Positions 7,252 through 15,621 of a stretch of 64,000 nt of DNA are shown in pieces. The stretch is from positions 1,054,001 through 1,118,000 of the forward strand of contig NZ_BHZC01000001.1 in assembly GCF_003865135.1 (NCBI RefSeq), in the 5' to 3' direction. The translations under genes were made by a program, and so were the position numbers. The notes below the pieces were generated by a model that worked only from the letters and a program-made list of their open reading frames with translations, made no database searches and was not told the DNA's origin. Origin of the DNA: Streptomyces chrestomyceticus JCM 4735 (GTDB lineage: Bacteria; Actinomycetota; Actinomycetes; Streptomycetales; Streptomycetaceae). Positions within the stretch are counted from its first letter, which is position 1, and each line of letters opens with the position of its first letter.

Positions 7252-10200
7252 GTCACGATCTTCCCGTCGTCGGTGTAAATGCCTTCACCACTCCACAGGT
7301 CACCCTTGATCTTCCAGCCCTTCTTGCCGTGCCCCACCTCGACGCGAATGCGATCCTTGGCCGGTGTCTTGTCCCAGAGGGCCTTGGCCTCCTTCGTGTA
7401 TTCGGCGAAGGTTCGCCCCTTCCCGTGCTTGCCGATGTGGTACCTGGCGCTCTCTTCAACGCTACTGCTTCGCCCCTTGTCCCACTCCTCCATCGCCTTG
7501 AGGTCATCGTCGCACCAGTTGTTGTCGTTGTGGACGAGGACAGGCTGGCCGCCGGCGACCACGTAGTAGGTGTGCAGATCGGCGACTGTCAGGTTGTGGA
7601 CCCGCTGGCCGGGCACAGTCCACGTCTTGATGGCGTTGACCGGCACCGGCGCCCTGGAGCTGCTGAGCAGCTTCATTCCGGGCTTCAGCTCTGCGGCGTC
7701 GAGCCATGCGCCGTTGCCGCCGGTCTCCCAGAAGCGGTGCTTGTCGGTGGCGACGACGGTGCCGCCGGACCGCGCGCCGGAACGGGGGACGGTGATGCTG
7801 ACGAGGTTCTTCTCACCGCTGCCGGTAATGGTGTCCTGGACGGCCTTCGCCTCGGTGCGGCCGGTCTGCGGGTCTGTCGCGATCACCCGGTCGCCGATGC
7901 GGACGTCTTCAATCGGCTTGGTTTGGTGACCGGCCATCAGGACGCGGGTGCCCGGGACGAAGCTGTTGGGCCGGCATCTCTTCTTGAGCCCCTTCAGCGC
8001 CTTCACCTTGAGAGCGCTCATCGCGAGGTCGGGAAGGCACTTGGCGGACTTCGTCTGGAGGCAGTGCTCGATTTCGTCGGCACCTATGTACCAGGCGATC
8101 AAACGGTCCAGATAGGTGGTCGTGATGCAGCCCATGCCACCGGCCCCGTCACCACCGCAGACCAGGACCGTCTCGCCCGGCTTCAGATCACCGTCCCCCA
8201 AGGCTTCGCGGCGCCATGTGAACAGCCGCTTTTCCAGGGAAGCGCGAAGCTCCTTGTCCGAGATCGGCTTACTGGGCTTGAGCGCCTCTTCCCGTATCTG
8301 GGCCTTGAGCTCCTCAACCAGCTTGTCAGCCGCGATTTTCAACGCCTCGGTGGACGCCTTGGCAGCCGCGAGAGCGTCCTGGTCGGCGGCCGCGGCGGAG
8401 TTGCGCGCCTGATAGGCGGAGGTGTGCGCCTGCGACGAGTAGTGCGAGGCGCGAACCGCGGAATGCTGGGCCTGCTGTGCGGACTGCTCCGCGGCTCGTG
8501 CGTCCTTTTGTGCGGCCGCGGCGGCGTTGCGGGCCGTCTTGGCGGACGCGGCGGCTCGCTTGGACGATTCCTCCGCTTGGTCAGCAGACTTGTCGGCCTG
8601 CTGGGCGTACATGGCCGCGTCGTCGGAGGACTTCTTCGCCGCGTTTTTCCACTTGACGGCCTCGTCGGCCTCATTGCGGGCATGCGCGGCCACCCGCTGA
8701 GCCTCGGCCGCGTCCTTGTGCGCGAGGGCTGCCGACCGGTCGGCAGCCGCCAGCAGCGTGTCGATCTCGGCGATGTGAGCGGCTGCGTTGGCATCGCGCT
8801 GCTGCGCCTTGTACAGACCGACCTGCAGGAAGGACCGCAGTCCCGCGACAGGTCCCGACAATGACGCCTGGGCTGCCGACTTGACCTCGGGGCCGCCGTT
8901 GGCCATGGCCTGCGCGGCAGCGACGCGGTCGTCTGCTTCGCGGGCCTTGTACTGCCCGGTCACCAGGAACTGGTGCAGGTCGTCCGCAGTACCGTCAAGG
9001 GCCTTGTTGGCCGCGGCCTTCACGCCGGGGCCGCCCGTGGTCATGATCTGCGAGACCGTGATCCGGTCGTCGTGTTCCTTGCCCGGGTAGGCCCGGGTAC
9101 GCAGGAACTCCCGCACCTGGTCGATCGGCTTGTCCACCACGGCCACGGCAGCCTGCCGCTGCTCGGGCTTCTCGGCAGTGGCCGCGATGTGCGCCACGCT
9201 GGCGCGGTCGTCCTGCTCCAGGGCGACCGTCAGCCCGGCGCGTACGAACTCGGACACATCCGCGTCGGTGCCCTCCAGCGCCATCTCGGCATTGCTGCGG
9301 ACCCAGGTCCCACCGGAGTTGAGGAGGTTGACCGCGAGGTGCCGCCCCTTGGCCGCGGCCACCTTCGGGTCGGTGGCGGCTTCGGCCTCCTTGCGCAGCT
9401 CTTGCGTCTCGGCATTGAGCTGGTGGATCCGCCCGGCCTCCCATTCGGCAGCGGCGACCTGGGCGTCATGGGCCTTCTTGGCCTCTTCGGCCGCGAGGAT
9501 GTTCTCATCCTCTTGTTCGGCCAGCCGCTCGGCGTCGGCCTTGCGCGCCAGCGCGGCCACGCTTTTAGCCTGCTTGGCGGCAGTCTGCGCGTTGTTGGCC
9601 GCCGTCGTCGCGGCGTCGGCTGCTTCCTTGGACTGCTTGGCCGCGTTCGCCGCTTTGCCGGCCTCGTCCGCGGCTTTCTCCGCTGCCTTGGCCGCGGCCT
9701 CGGCATGCTGCGCGGCGTCGTTGGCGGCGTCCCGTGACTGCCGTGCGGCCTTCGCGGCGTCACGAGCGTTGGCCTCTGCGGCGTTGGCCGCACGCGTGGC
9801 CTTGTCGGCCAGCCGCTTGGCCCTGGCCGCCGCGGCCCTTGCCTCCTCGGCCTTGCCGCCGGCCTGGCCGGCCCACTGGCCTGCCTCGGCCGCTGCCGCA
9901 GCGGCCGCAGCGGCATTGACGCCCGACCGGGCCGCGGCCCCCGCCGCAATCGCGGCGTTCTCTGCCGCTTCGCCGGCATGATCTGCGGCAACGGCTGCCT
10001 TCTTGGCTCCCGCCGCTGCTTCTCGGGAGACCTCTGCGGCTTTACGGGCCTCCTTCGCGCGGTTGGCATCGCCGGCGGCCGCCGCAGCGGCCGACCTGGC
10101 CGAAGCCGCTGCGTTGCCGGCCCGGCTGGCGGCATAGGCCGCCTGGGCCGCAGCGCTGGAAGCCACCCGTGCTGCCCGGTTGGCGCCCGCGGCCGCGGAC

Positions 10201-11123
10201 ACCGCCGTACGAGCCGACTGCGCCGCCCGGTCGGCCGCGGCGGCCGCTCTACGGGCAGCAGCGGCGGCCTCCTGCGCCGAGGACTTGGCCTCCTTGGCCT
10301 GACGGGCTGCTTCTTCCGCTGCCGCCTTGGCCCGGGCCGTGGCCTTCTCGGCCTTGGCCGCTTCCTCCTTGGCCTTCTCGGTCAGCTGCTTGGCCCGCTT
10401 CTGGGCCTTGTCGGCAAGCTGTGCCAGCTGGGCTACGGACAGCTTCTCCTGGTCCCGTGCGGCAGCGACCTGCCATCCGTCGTCCAGGAACTCCTGGACG
10501 TCCTCGGCGGAGCCGTCCAGGGCCTGTTGAGCGAGCTTCTGCACGTTCGGGCCGCCCGCCACCATCAGCTGGGAGACCTGGACACGGTTGTCGTCCTCGG
10601 CCGGCTTGAGCTGCCCCTGGTTGATGAACTTGCGCCAGTCGTCGGGGGTGCCGTCCAGCGACTTGCCCGCCGCCTCCTGCACGCCCGGGCCGCCGGCGGC
10701 CATGATCTGCGAGACGCGGACGCGCAGATCATCGTCGTACGGCTTGACGAGTCCGTCGTCCAGGAAGTCCTGGAGCTCCTTGACCCCGCCGTCCAGTGCG
10801 GTGTTGGCGGCTTCGCTCACTCCCGGGCCGCCGATGACCATGACCTGTGCGACCTGGACGCGCAGGTCCTGTTCCTCTAGGGCCGGGAGATCCTTGGTCA
10901 TGAAGGTACGGATGTCTTCGTCCGAGCCCTGCAATGCCGTTTCGGCGGCCTGGCGCACGCCGGGGCCGCCGACTCTCCATGCCTCCAGGACGTCCGACCG
11001 ACTGTACACCGGTGTGTCCTCGGCTGCGGCCGACGGTGCGTCCACTCCGGCGGCCAGGGTCAGGCCCATCACCGCGGCCACGACACCACGCCATCTGGGC
11101 GCGCGTCTGTATCTGCTTGCCAA
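7239..11123 (-). CDS. Secreted polymorphic toxin: ALF repeats, Ala-rich coils, Hint domain, C-terminal effector
   Basis: 1294-aa protein starting at TTG 11123 behind AAAGGAG. Layout: Sec signal peptide (about 1-34); four ALF-type repeats of about 46 residues (40-225, core GGPGVxxAAxxALDGxxxDxxxFL); a long Ala/Lys-rich coiled coil (225-600); more ALF repeats (600-790); a second Ala-rich coil (790-940). A Hint pretoxin domain follows (about 1049-1199), with the start C-x3-SFVPGTRVLM, the internal VATDKHRFW histidine, and the end HTYYVVAGGQPVLVHN. The last 95 residues (1200-1294) are the effector, with YHIGKHGKGRTFAEY and an end GIYTDDGKIVTWWD. Hint domains cleave themselves to free the tail. 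The effector resembles small RNase-type toxin modules (KHG motif, closing beta hairpin), but I cannot assign a family. The 3' end overlaps the putative immunity gene; a LamG/GDPD gene lies 95 bp upstream on the same strand. Confidence 0.85.
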   Translation of the reverse strand: MASRYRRAPRWRGVVAAVMGLTLAAGVDAPSAAAEDTPVYSRSDVLEAWRVGGPGVRQAAETALQGSDEDIRTFMTKDLPALEEQDLRVQVAQVMVIGGPGVSEAANTALDGGVKELQDFLDDGLVKPYDDDLRVRVSQIMAAGGPGVQEAAGKSLDGTPDDWRKFINQGQLKPAEDDNRVQVSQLMVAGGPNVQKLAQQALDGSAEDVQEFLDDGWQVAAARDQEKLSVAQLAQLADKAQKRAKQLTEKAKEEAAKAEKATARAKAAAEEAARQAKEAKSSAQEAAAAARRAAAAADRAAQSARTAVSAAAGANRAARVASSAAAQAAYAASRAGNAAASARSAAAAAAGDANRAKEARKAAEVSREAAAGAKKAAVAADHAGEAAENAAIAAGAAARSGVNAAAAAAAAAEAGQWAGQAGGKAEEARAAAARAKRLADKATRAANAAEANARDAAKAARQSRDAANDAAQHAEAAAKAAEKAADEAGKAANAAKQSKEAADAATTAANNAQTAAKQAKSVAALARKADAERLAEQEDENILAAEEAKKAHDAQVAAAEWEAGRIHQLNAETQELRKEAEAATDPKVAAAKGRHLAVNLLNSGGTWVRSNAEMALEGTDADVSEFVRAGLTVALEQDDRASVAHIAATAEKPEQRQAAVAVVDKPIDQVREFLRTRAYPGKEHDDRITVSQIMTTGGPGVKAAANKALDGTADDLHQFLVTGQYKAREADDRVAAAQAMANGGPEVKSAAQASLSGPVAGLRSFLQVGLYKAQQRDANAAAHIAEIDTLLAAADRSAALAHKDAAEAQRVAAHARNEADEAVKWKNAAKKSSDDAAMYAQQADKSADQAEESSKRAAASAKTARNAAAAAQKDARAAEQSAQQAQHSAVRASHYSSQAHTSAYQARNSAAAADQDALAAAKASTEALKIAADKLVEELKAQIREEALKPSKPISDKELRASLEKRLFTWRREALGDGDLKPGETVLVCGGDGAGGMGCITTTYLDRLIAWYIGADEIEHCLQTKSAKCLPDLAMSALKVKALKGLKKRCRPNSFVPGTRVLMAGHQTKPIEDVRIGDRVIATDPQTGRTEAKAVQDTITGSGEKNLVSITVPRSGARSGGTVVATDKHRFWETGGNGAWLDAAELKPGMKLLSSSRAPVPVNAIKTWTVPGQRVHNLTVADLHTYYVVAGGQPVLVHNDNNWCDDDLKAMEEWDKGRSSSVEESARYHIGKHGKGRTFAEYTKEAKALWDKTPAKDRIRVEVGHGKKGWKIKGDLWSGEGIYTDDGKIVTWWD

Positions 11124-11218
11124 TGTCTTCTCCTTTAACCCATTGAGAGGGCTGAGGTGCCTTCAGGACCCGACAGGCCGGCCAAGAATTCCTGCCTGCC
11201 GGAGAATGTGCCGAGGAA

Positions 11219-14200
11219 TCACTTGGCGGCGCAGTAGCCCTGCCGCCACTTGAGGAACTCGTCCGGACGGTTGGTGATCATTCCGTCGATCCCCCACGAC
11301 GTGGCCGACTTCCAGTCGCTTTCACGGTCGACCGTCCAGACGAACGTCCCGACACCGGCCGCCCTGAGCTGCTTCACTACGCCCGGCCGGGCCGAGAGCC
11401 CCTTGAAGCTCACTGCGTAGGCGCTGAGATTGAATGCGCGGGCGGTCGCCACGGGGTCCGCGTCGAGCTTGGAGCGCAGTAGCGCGACCTTGAATGTGTG
11501 GGGAGAGGCGGCTGTGTGGCGCACGATACCCTCGTCGAACGACTGCACCATGGTGCGCTCGGCCATGCCGGCTTCGACGACGAGCCCGAGTGCCCGGTCA
11601 AGGTCGGCCGATGGCTGGGGCCCCTTGAATTCCAGGAGGAGCCGCGCGGACCTGACCTTGGGCGAGGCCAGTACCTGTTCGAGCGTGGGAACGCGTCCGC
11701 CGCCCTTCACAGTCAGCTTGGCGATTTCCTCAGCCGTGAGCTGATCGACGCGTCCTTTGCCGTCGGTCGTCCTCTCCACGGTGTCGTCGTGCATGATGAC
11801 GGGCTGGCCGTCCTTGGTGAACTGCACATCCGTTTCCACCCAGTCCGCGCCGTGATCGACCGCCGCCTCCAGGGACGCGACGGTGTTCTCCGGCGCGAGC
11901 TGGGGAGCGCCGCGGTGCCCGACCGTTTGTGTCGGAGAGCAGTGGGCAGTGGGGCCTTCCCCCGAGATGCGGATGTCGTCGACGGTGCCGGCTGCGTTCT
12001 CCTGCCAGGAGCTCTTGTAGAAGAGCCGGCCGATCTGCAGGCCACCCTTGGCCTGCCACGGAGACGTGAAATCGACCGATTCCTGCAGCTCACCGTTCAC
12101 GAATAGCTGGATCTTCTTGGCTGTTGCGTCGTACACACCGGTCACATTCGTCCACACACCCGCACGGGCCGTGTTCTTGCTCATGGCGCGGACGATTTTC
12201 GTGTCGTCGGTATCGGCGGTGTGACGGTTGAAGACCCACTTGTCATAGGTCTTGGAGTAGTAGATCTGGAAACCGCTGGCGTGGTCACCGGCCTGCGACA
12301 AAAACGTGTAATTGCTGTCCTTGTTGTCCAGCTTGACCCATGCCGACACCGAGAACGACTTCGCCGTGTCCACCACCGGACCGGCCGTCGCCGCAAACCC
12401 CGACGCCCCGTCCAGATGCAGCGCCGTACCGGCCTTGCCCGCAACCCCCAGCTCAGCACCGGCCCCGACCACCGAGGCCACCGCACCCGCACCCTTGCCG
12501 CCGCCGGCACGCACCGCCCCCCGACCCTCATCCAGGCCAAAAGACGCCAACTCCTGCGCCCCCGCAGGCACCTCACCGCGCGCCATGGCCGCCACATCAC
12601 CCTCGGCCACCGGCGACTGCAGCGTGCGCACCTCATCAATCAGACCGTGCGCATACTCCTGCCACGCCCCCTTGTAAAAGAGCCGGCCCAACTGCAGACC
12701 ACCCGCGGCCCGCCACGGCGACGCGAACTTCACCGACTCCTGCAACGTGCCGTCCACAAACAACGACAACGTCTGCTCGGCCGCATCATACGAACCCGCC
12801 AGATGCGTCCACTCACCCGCCTTCGCCACATCCTTGCTCATCGCACGGACAATCTTCGTGTCATCCGCATCAGAAGCATGACGGTTGAAGACCCACTTGT
12901 CATAAGCCTTCGAGTAATACACCTGAAAACCACTGGCACGGTCACCGGCCTGCGACAAGAACGTATAATTCCTATCCTTGTCCTCCAGCCTGACCCACGC
13001 CGACACCGAAAACGACTTCGTCGTATCCACCACCGGACCGGCCGTCGCCGCAAACCCCGACGACCCGTTCAGACGCAACGCGGAACCGGACTTCCCCACG
13101 GCACCCAACTCGGCACCGCCGCCCAACTCCGCGACGAACTCCCCCGGAACACCCCCCGACACACGCCCCGAACCAACACCCTCATCCAAAGAAAAGGAAG
13201 CGAGCTCCTTGAGGTAGGTGGGCATTTCGCCGCGGGACATGGCCGCCACCTCGGTCTCGGCCACCGGTGACTGCACCACGCGCACCTCATCGATCAGACC
13301 GTGCGCGTTCTCCTGCCAGGCTCCCTTGTAAAAGAGCCGACCCAACTGCAACCCGCCCTTGGCCCGCCACGGCGTCGTGAACTTCACCGACTCTTGGAGC
13401 TTGCCGTTCACAAACAACGACAGCGTCTGGGTGCCCACATCGTACGAACCCGTCAGGTGCGTCCACTCACCCGCCTTCGCCACGTCCTTGCTCATCGCAC
13501 GGACGATCTTCGTGTCGTCCGCGTCAGAGGCGTGACGGTTGAAGAGCCACTTGTCGTAGTGCTGCGAGTAGTAGATCTGGAAACCACTGGCACGGTCACC
13601 GGCCTGCGACAAGAACGTGTAGTTTCTGTCTTTGTTGTCCAGCTTGACCCACGCCGACACCGAAAACGACTTCGTCGTATCCACCACCGGACCGGCCGTC
13701 GCCGCAAACCCCGACGACCCGTTCAGACGCAACGCGGAACCGGACTTCCCCACGGCACCCAACTCGGCACCGCCGCCCAACTCCGCGACGAACTCCCTGG
13801 AAGCGCCTCCCGACACACGCCGCGAACCAGCTCTCTCATCCAGGCTGAACCGGTCCTTGCGGCTGGAGACACCTGCGTCGAGCCATTCGGTGATGTTGTC
13901 GGTCCGAGCCGCGGTCGCGGTCTTGCCCTCGCCGGGCTGCCCCAGGCAGCCTGCTTGGCCGGCACGGCTCTGCACTGCTGTGATGCGACCGCCGCCATCG
14001 ACGACCGGCCCACCGGCGTCACCCTTGCACATGCGGCCGCCGGTCAGCTCCACCTCGGTGTCAGTGGCCTTGGCCTGCGTCGTCTTGCTCGCGTGGGGGT
14101 TACGGGGCACCCAGGTGGTGTCGGAGCGGCCGTACCCAGCGGCCTCCAGTGCGGCCCCGTCAGCGGGAGCACTGCTGGTGAGCGTGGCGGGGGTGATGCC

Positions 14201-15007
14201 GGTGACCGGGGTGGCCAATCGGGCCAGCACGACATCGCGGTCGTTCCGCGGCACCAGGTAGTTGACCTTCACCGGAGCCTTTCCGGCGAAGGTCGCCGTG
14301 ACGCTGTCCATCGGCGCCCCTTCGCCGAGGGGCGACTTCGCGGCGGGTCCACCGATACAGCTGGCTGCTGTGAGTATCCAACTGCTGTCGACCAGGGCCG
14401 CGCTGCAGCTCCGACCGTCCTTGTGGCCCGGCTGGTTCACCGTGACGCGGGCCAGCCACGGGCGTGTGGAATCACCGGACAGGGCCGGTCCGGGCTTCCC
14501 CTGGCCGACGTTGAGTTCCAGCAGAGTGGCGGAAAGTTTGGGATCGAGTCCCTCACCGACGGACTTCCACTTGCCGGGTTCCAGGTCGACTTTTTCGACC
14601 TTCGAGGCATTGGTTCGGGGGTCTTCGGTGCGGACAGTCGCCACGACATCGCCGTCATCGGACTTGGCGAGGTAGGCCCGCTCGATCTCCATGGACAGAT
14701 AGCCCGTGGCTCCGGAGACGGCAAAGCACACGTCCCCGCTGGTGCGGCTGTTGATACGCACCAGACTGCCGTCACTTTTGCAGTCGGCCAGCGTGATATT
14801 GCCGTCACCCGATACCAGCTTCAGGCCCTTCTCGGCCAGCAGCTTGTCCCGGTCAGGGTAGGCGAAATCCTCCACGAGCGAAGCCGAGCCATCCGCAGGC
14901 GCTGCCTGCGCCATTGCGGCCATCGGCCCGCCGATCCAGACAGACATCGCAACCGACGCTGCCAGCGTCACGGTTACCGGCCGGCCAAAGGTGTCACGCC
15001 ATTTCAT
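11219..15007 (-). CDS. Secreted trypsin-like pseudo-protease with three LamG domains and a GDPD domain
   Basis: 1262-aa secreted protein; ATG 15007 was chosen because it gives a proper signal peptide (1-37, cut near AQA) behind a GGGAG box. Residues about 175-375 are a trypsin-like fold in which the catalytic His site reads LTAASC instead of TAAHC and the Ser site reads GDAGGP instead of GDSGGP; the Asp (NDRDVVLARL) remains, so the domain should be inactive and may only bind. Three LamG jelly-roll domains follow (about 385-590, 590-805, 805-1020), coded by near-identical DNA repeats. The C-terminus (1025-1258) is a glycerophosphodiester phosphodiesterase with HRGAP and PENT, ETDVQ, and HDDTVERTT motifs intact. 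It probably binds a surface glycan and cleaves glycerophosphodiesters, perhaps teichoic acid or lipid head groups. It ends 95 bp before the toxin gene on the same strand, so the two may form one operon. Confidence 0.85.
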   Translation of the reverse strand: MKWRDTFGRPVTVTLAASVAMSVWIGGPMAAMAQAAPADGSASLVEDFAYPDRDKLLAEKGLKLVSGDGNITLADCKSDGSLVRINSRTSGDVCFAVSGATGYLSMEIERAYLAKSDDGDVVATVRTEDPRTNASKVEKVDLEPGKWKSVGEGLDPKLSATLLELNVGQGKPGPALSGDSTRPWLARVTVNQPGHKDGRSCSAALVDSSWILTAASCIGGPAAKSPLGEGAPMDSVTATFAGKAPVKVNYLVPRNDRDVVLARLATPVTGITPATLTSSAPADGAALEAAGYGRSDTTWVPRNPHASKTTQAKATDTEVELTGGRMCKGDAGGPVVDGGGRITAVQSRAGQAGCLGQPGEGKTATAARTDNITEWLDAGVSSRKDRFSLDERAGSRRVSGGASREFVAELGGGAELGAVGKSGSALRLNGSSGFAATAGPVVDTTKSFSVSAWVKLDNKDRNYTFLSQAGDRASGFQIYYSQHYDKWLFNRHASDADDTKIVRAMSKDVAKAGEWTHLTGSYDVGTQTLSLFVNGKLQESVKFTTPWRAKGGLQLGRLFYKGAWQENAHGLIDEVRVVQSPVAETEVAAMSRGEMPTYLKELASFSLDEGVGSGRVSGGVPGEFVAELGGGAELGAVGKSGSALRLNGSSGFAATAGPVVDTTKSFSVSAWVRLEDKDRNYTFLSQAGDRASGFQVYYSKAYDKWVFNRHASDADDTKIVRAMSKDVAKAGEWTHLAGSYDAAEQTLSLFVDGTLQESVKFASPWRAAGGLQLGRLFYKGAWQEYAHGLIDEVRTLQSPVAEGDVAAMARGEVPAGAQELASFGLDEGRGAVRAGGGKGAGAVASVVGAGAELGVAGKAGTALHLDGASGFAATAGPVVDTAKSFSVSAWVKLDNKDSNYTFLSQAGDHASGFQIYYSKTYDKWVFNRHTADTDDTKIVRAMSKNTARAGVWTNVTGVYDATAKKIQLFVNGELQESVDFTSPWQAKGGLQIGRLFYKSSWQENAAGTVDDIRISGEGPTAHCSPTQTVGHRGAPQLAPENTVASLEAAVDHGADWVETDVQFTKDGQPVIMHDDTVERTTDGKGRVDQLTAEEIAKLTVKGGGRVPTLEQVLASPKVRSARLLLEFKGPQPSADLDRALGLVVEAGMAERTMVQSFDEGIVRHTAASPHTFKVALLRSKLDADPVATARAFNLSAYAVSFKGLSARPGVVKQLRAAGVGTFVWTVDRESDWKSATSWGIDGMITNRPDEFLKWRQGYCAAK
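11990..13850 (-). repeat. Three tandem LamG-coding repeats, period about 655 bp
   Basis: The LamG-coding section consists of three tandem DNA units. The block CGACACCGA occurs at 12344, 13001 and 13654, giving periods of 657 and 653 bases. The second and third units share long identical runs (for example around 13003-13145 and 13657-13797), while the unit nearest the GDPD domain is more diverged. Such identity at synonymous sites indicates recent duplication or gene conversion, so the copy number may vary between strains. Confidence 0.85.
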
Positions 15008-15621
15008 ACACGAACTCCCAACGGTCAGACATGCCCGCACCACAATGGTTTCGAGCATGCTGAGGCTGGGCGCACGTCACGGCGCACTTGTGCCGATCCC
15101 CCCTGCCACGGCCCCCAATGCCATCGGCGCGCACCGAACATATATTCCATTTGGCAATGGAGTGTCAAGTCTGCCTAAAGGCCACCCCAAGTCGATCTTC
15201 GGGTCGGCGCGGGCTCGGCCTTCCACCGAGGTGCTCCGTCCGGCGGGGTGGGGTTCGCGCGGGCGGTCGCCGCGGGACATCGCTCGATGAGCAACGTCCG
15301 CCCACGGTGGTCGTCGTCATGAGCGTCGGCGGAACATGTCCAACTTGGTCATACGAAGGGCCCCTTACCTACGCCGCGACTGCCGGGACACTCAACTCGC
15401 TCATGGAGGAGGGAAATACGTCATCGGCTCAGGTGAACTCGCTGCCGACAACGACGGCATCATGCAGGTCGACAACTCCACAAAGAAGGCGGAGAATTGG
15501 GCTGGCCCGGAGCGTTTTTCGGGCGGCTGGAGTCCGCACGAGCGCCACTCCACCGAGCACCCCCTCACTCAAAGAGGGTGAAAGCAGTACCTGGCACAGG
15601 CAGTGGACTATCAGTCAGCTA
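15008..15621. other. Upstream region of the toxin cluster, no firm gene
   Basis: About 610 bases between the secreted pseudo-protease gene and the IS427-type element. The AT-richer patch at about 15135-15185 is the best place for a minus-strand promoter serving the cluster, but no clear -35/-10 pair is seen. On the plus strand, bases 15336-15581 encode a short frame with protein-like blocks (GGGKYVIGSGELAADNDGIM, KKAENWAGPERFSGGWSPHE). This may be the tail of a lost gene; I do not recognise it and there is no ribosome binding site. Confidence 0.4.

Noticed and set aside
11990..13850. Repeats taken as a possible CRISPR or phage-tail array
   Set aside because: Units are about 655 bp, in frame and code for LamG domains; no short direct repeats with unique spacers.
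15336..15581. Small plus-strand frame with protein-like blocks as a gene
   Set aside because: No ribosome site, no recognised family, and it lies in a decayed gap; kept only as a possible relic.
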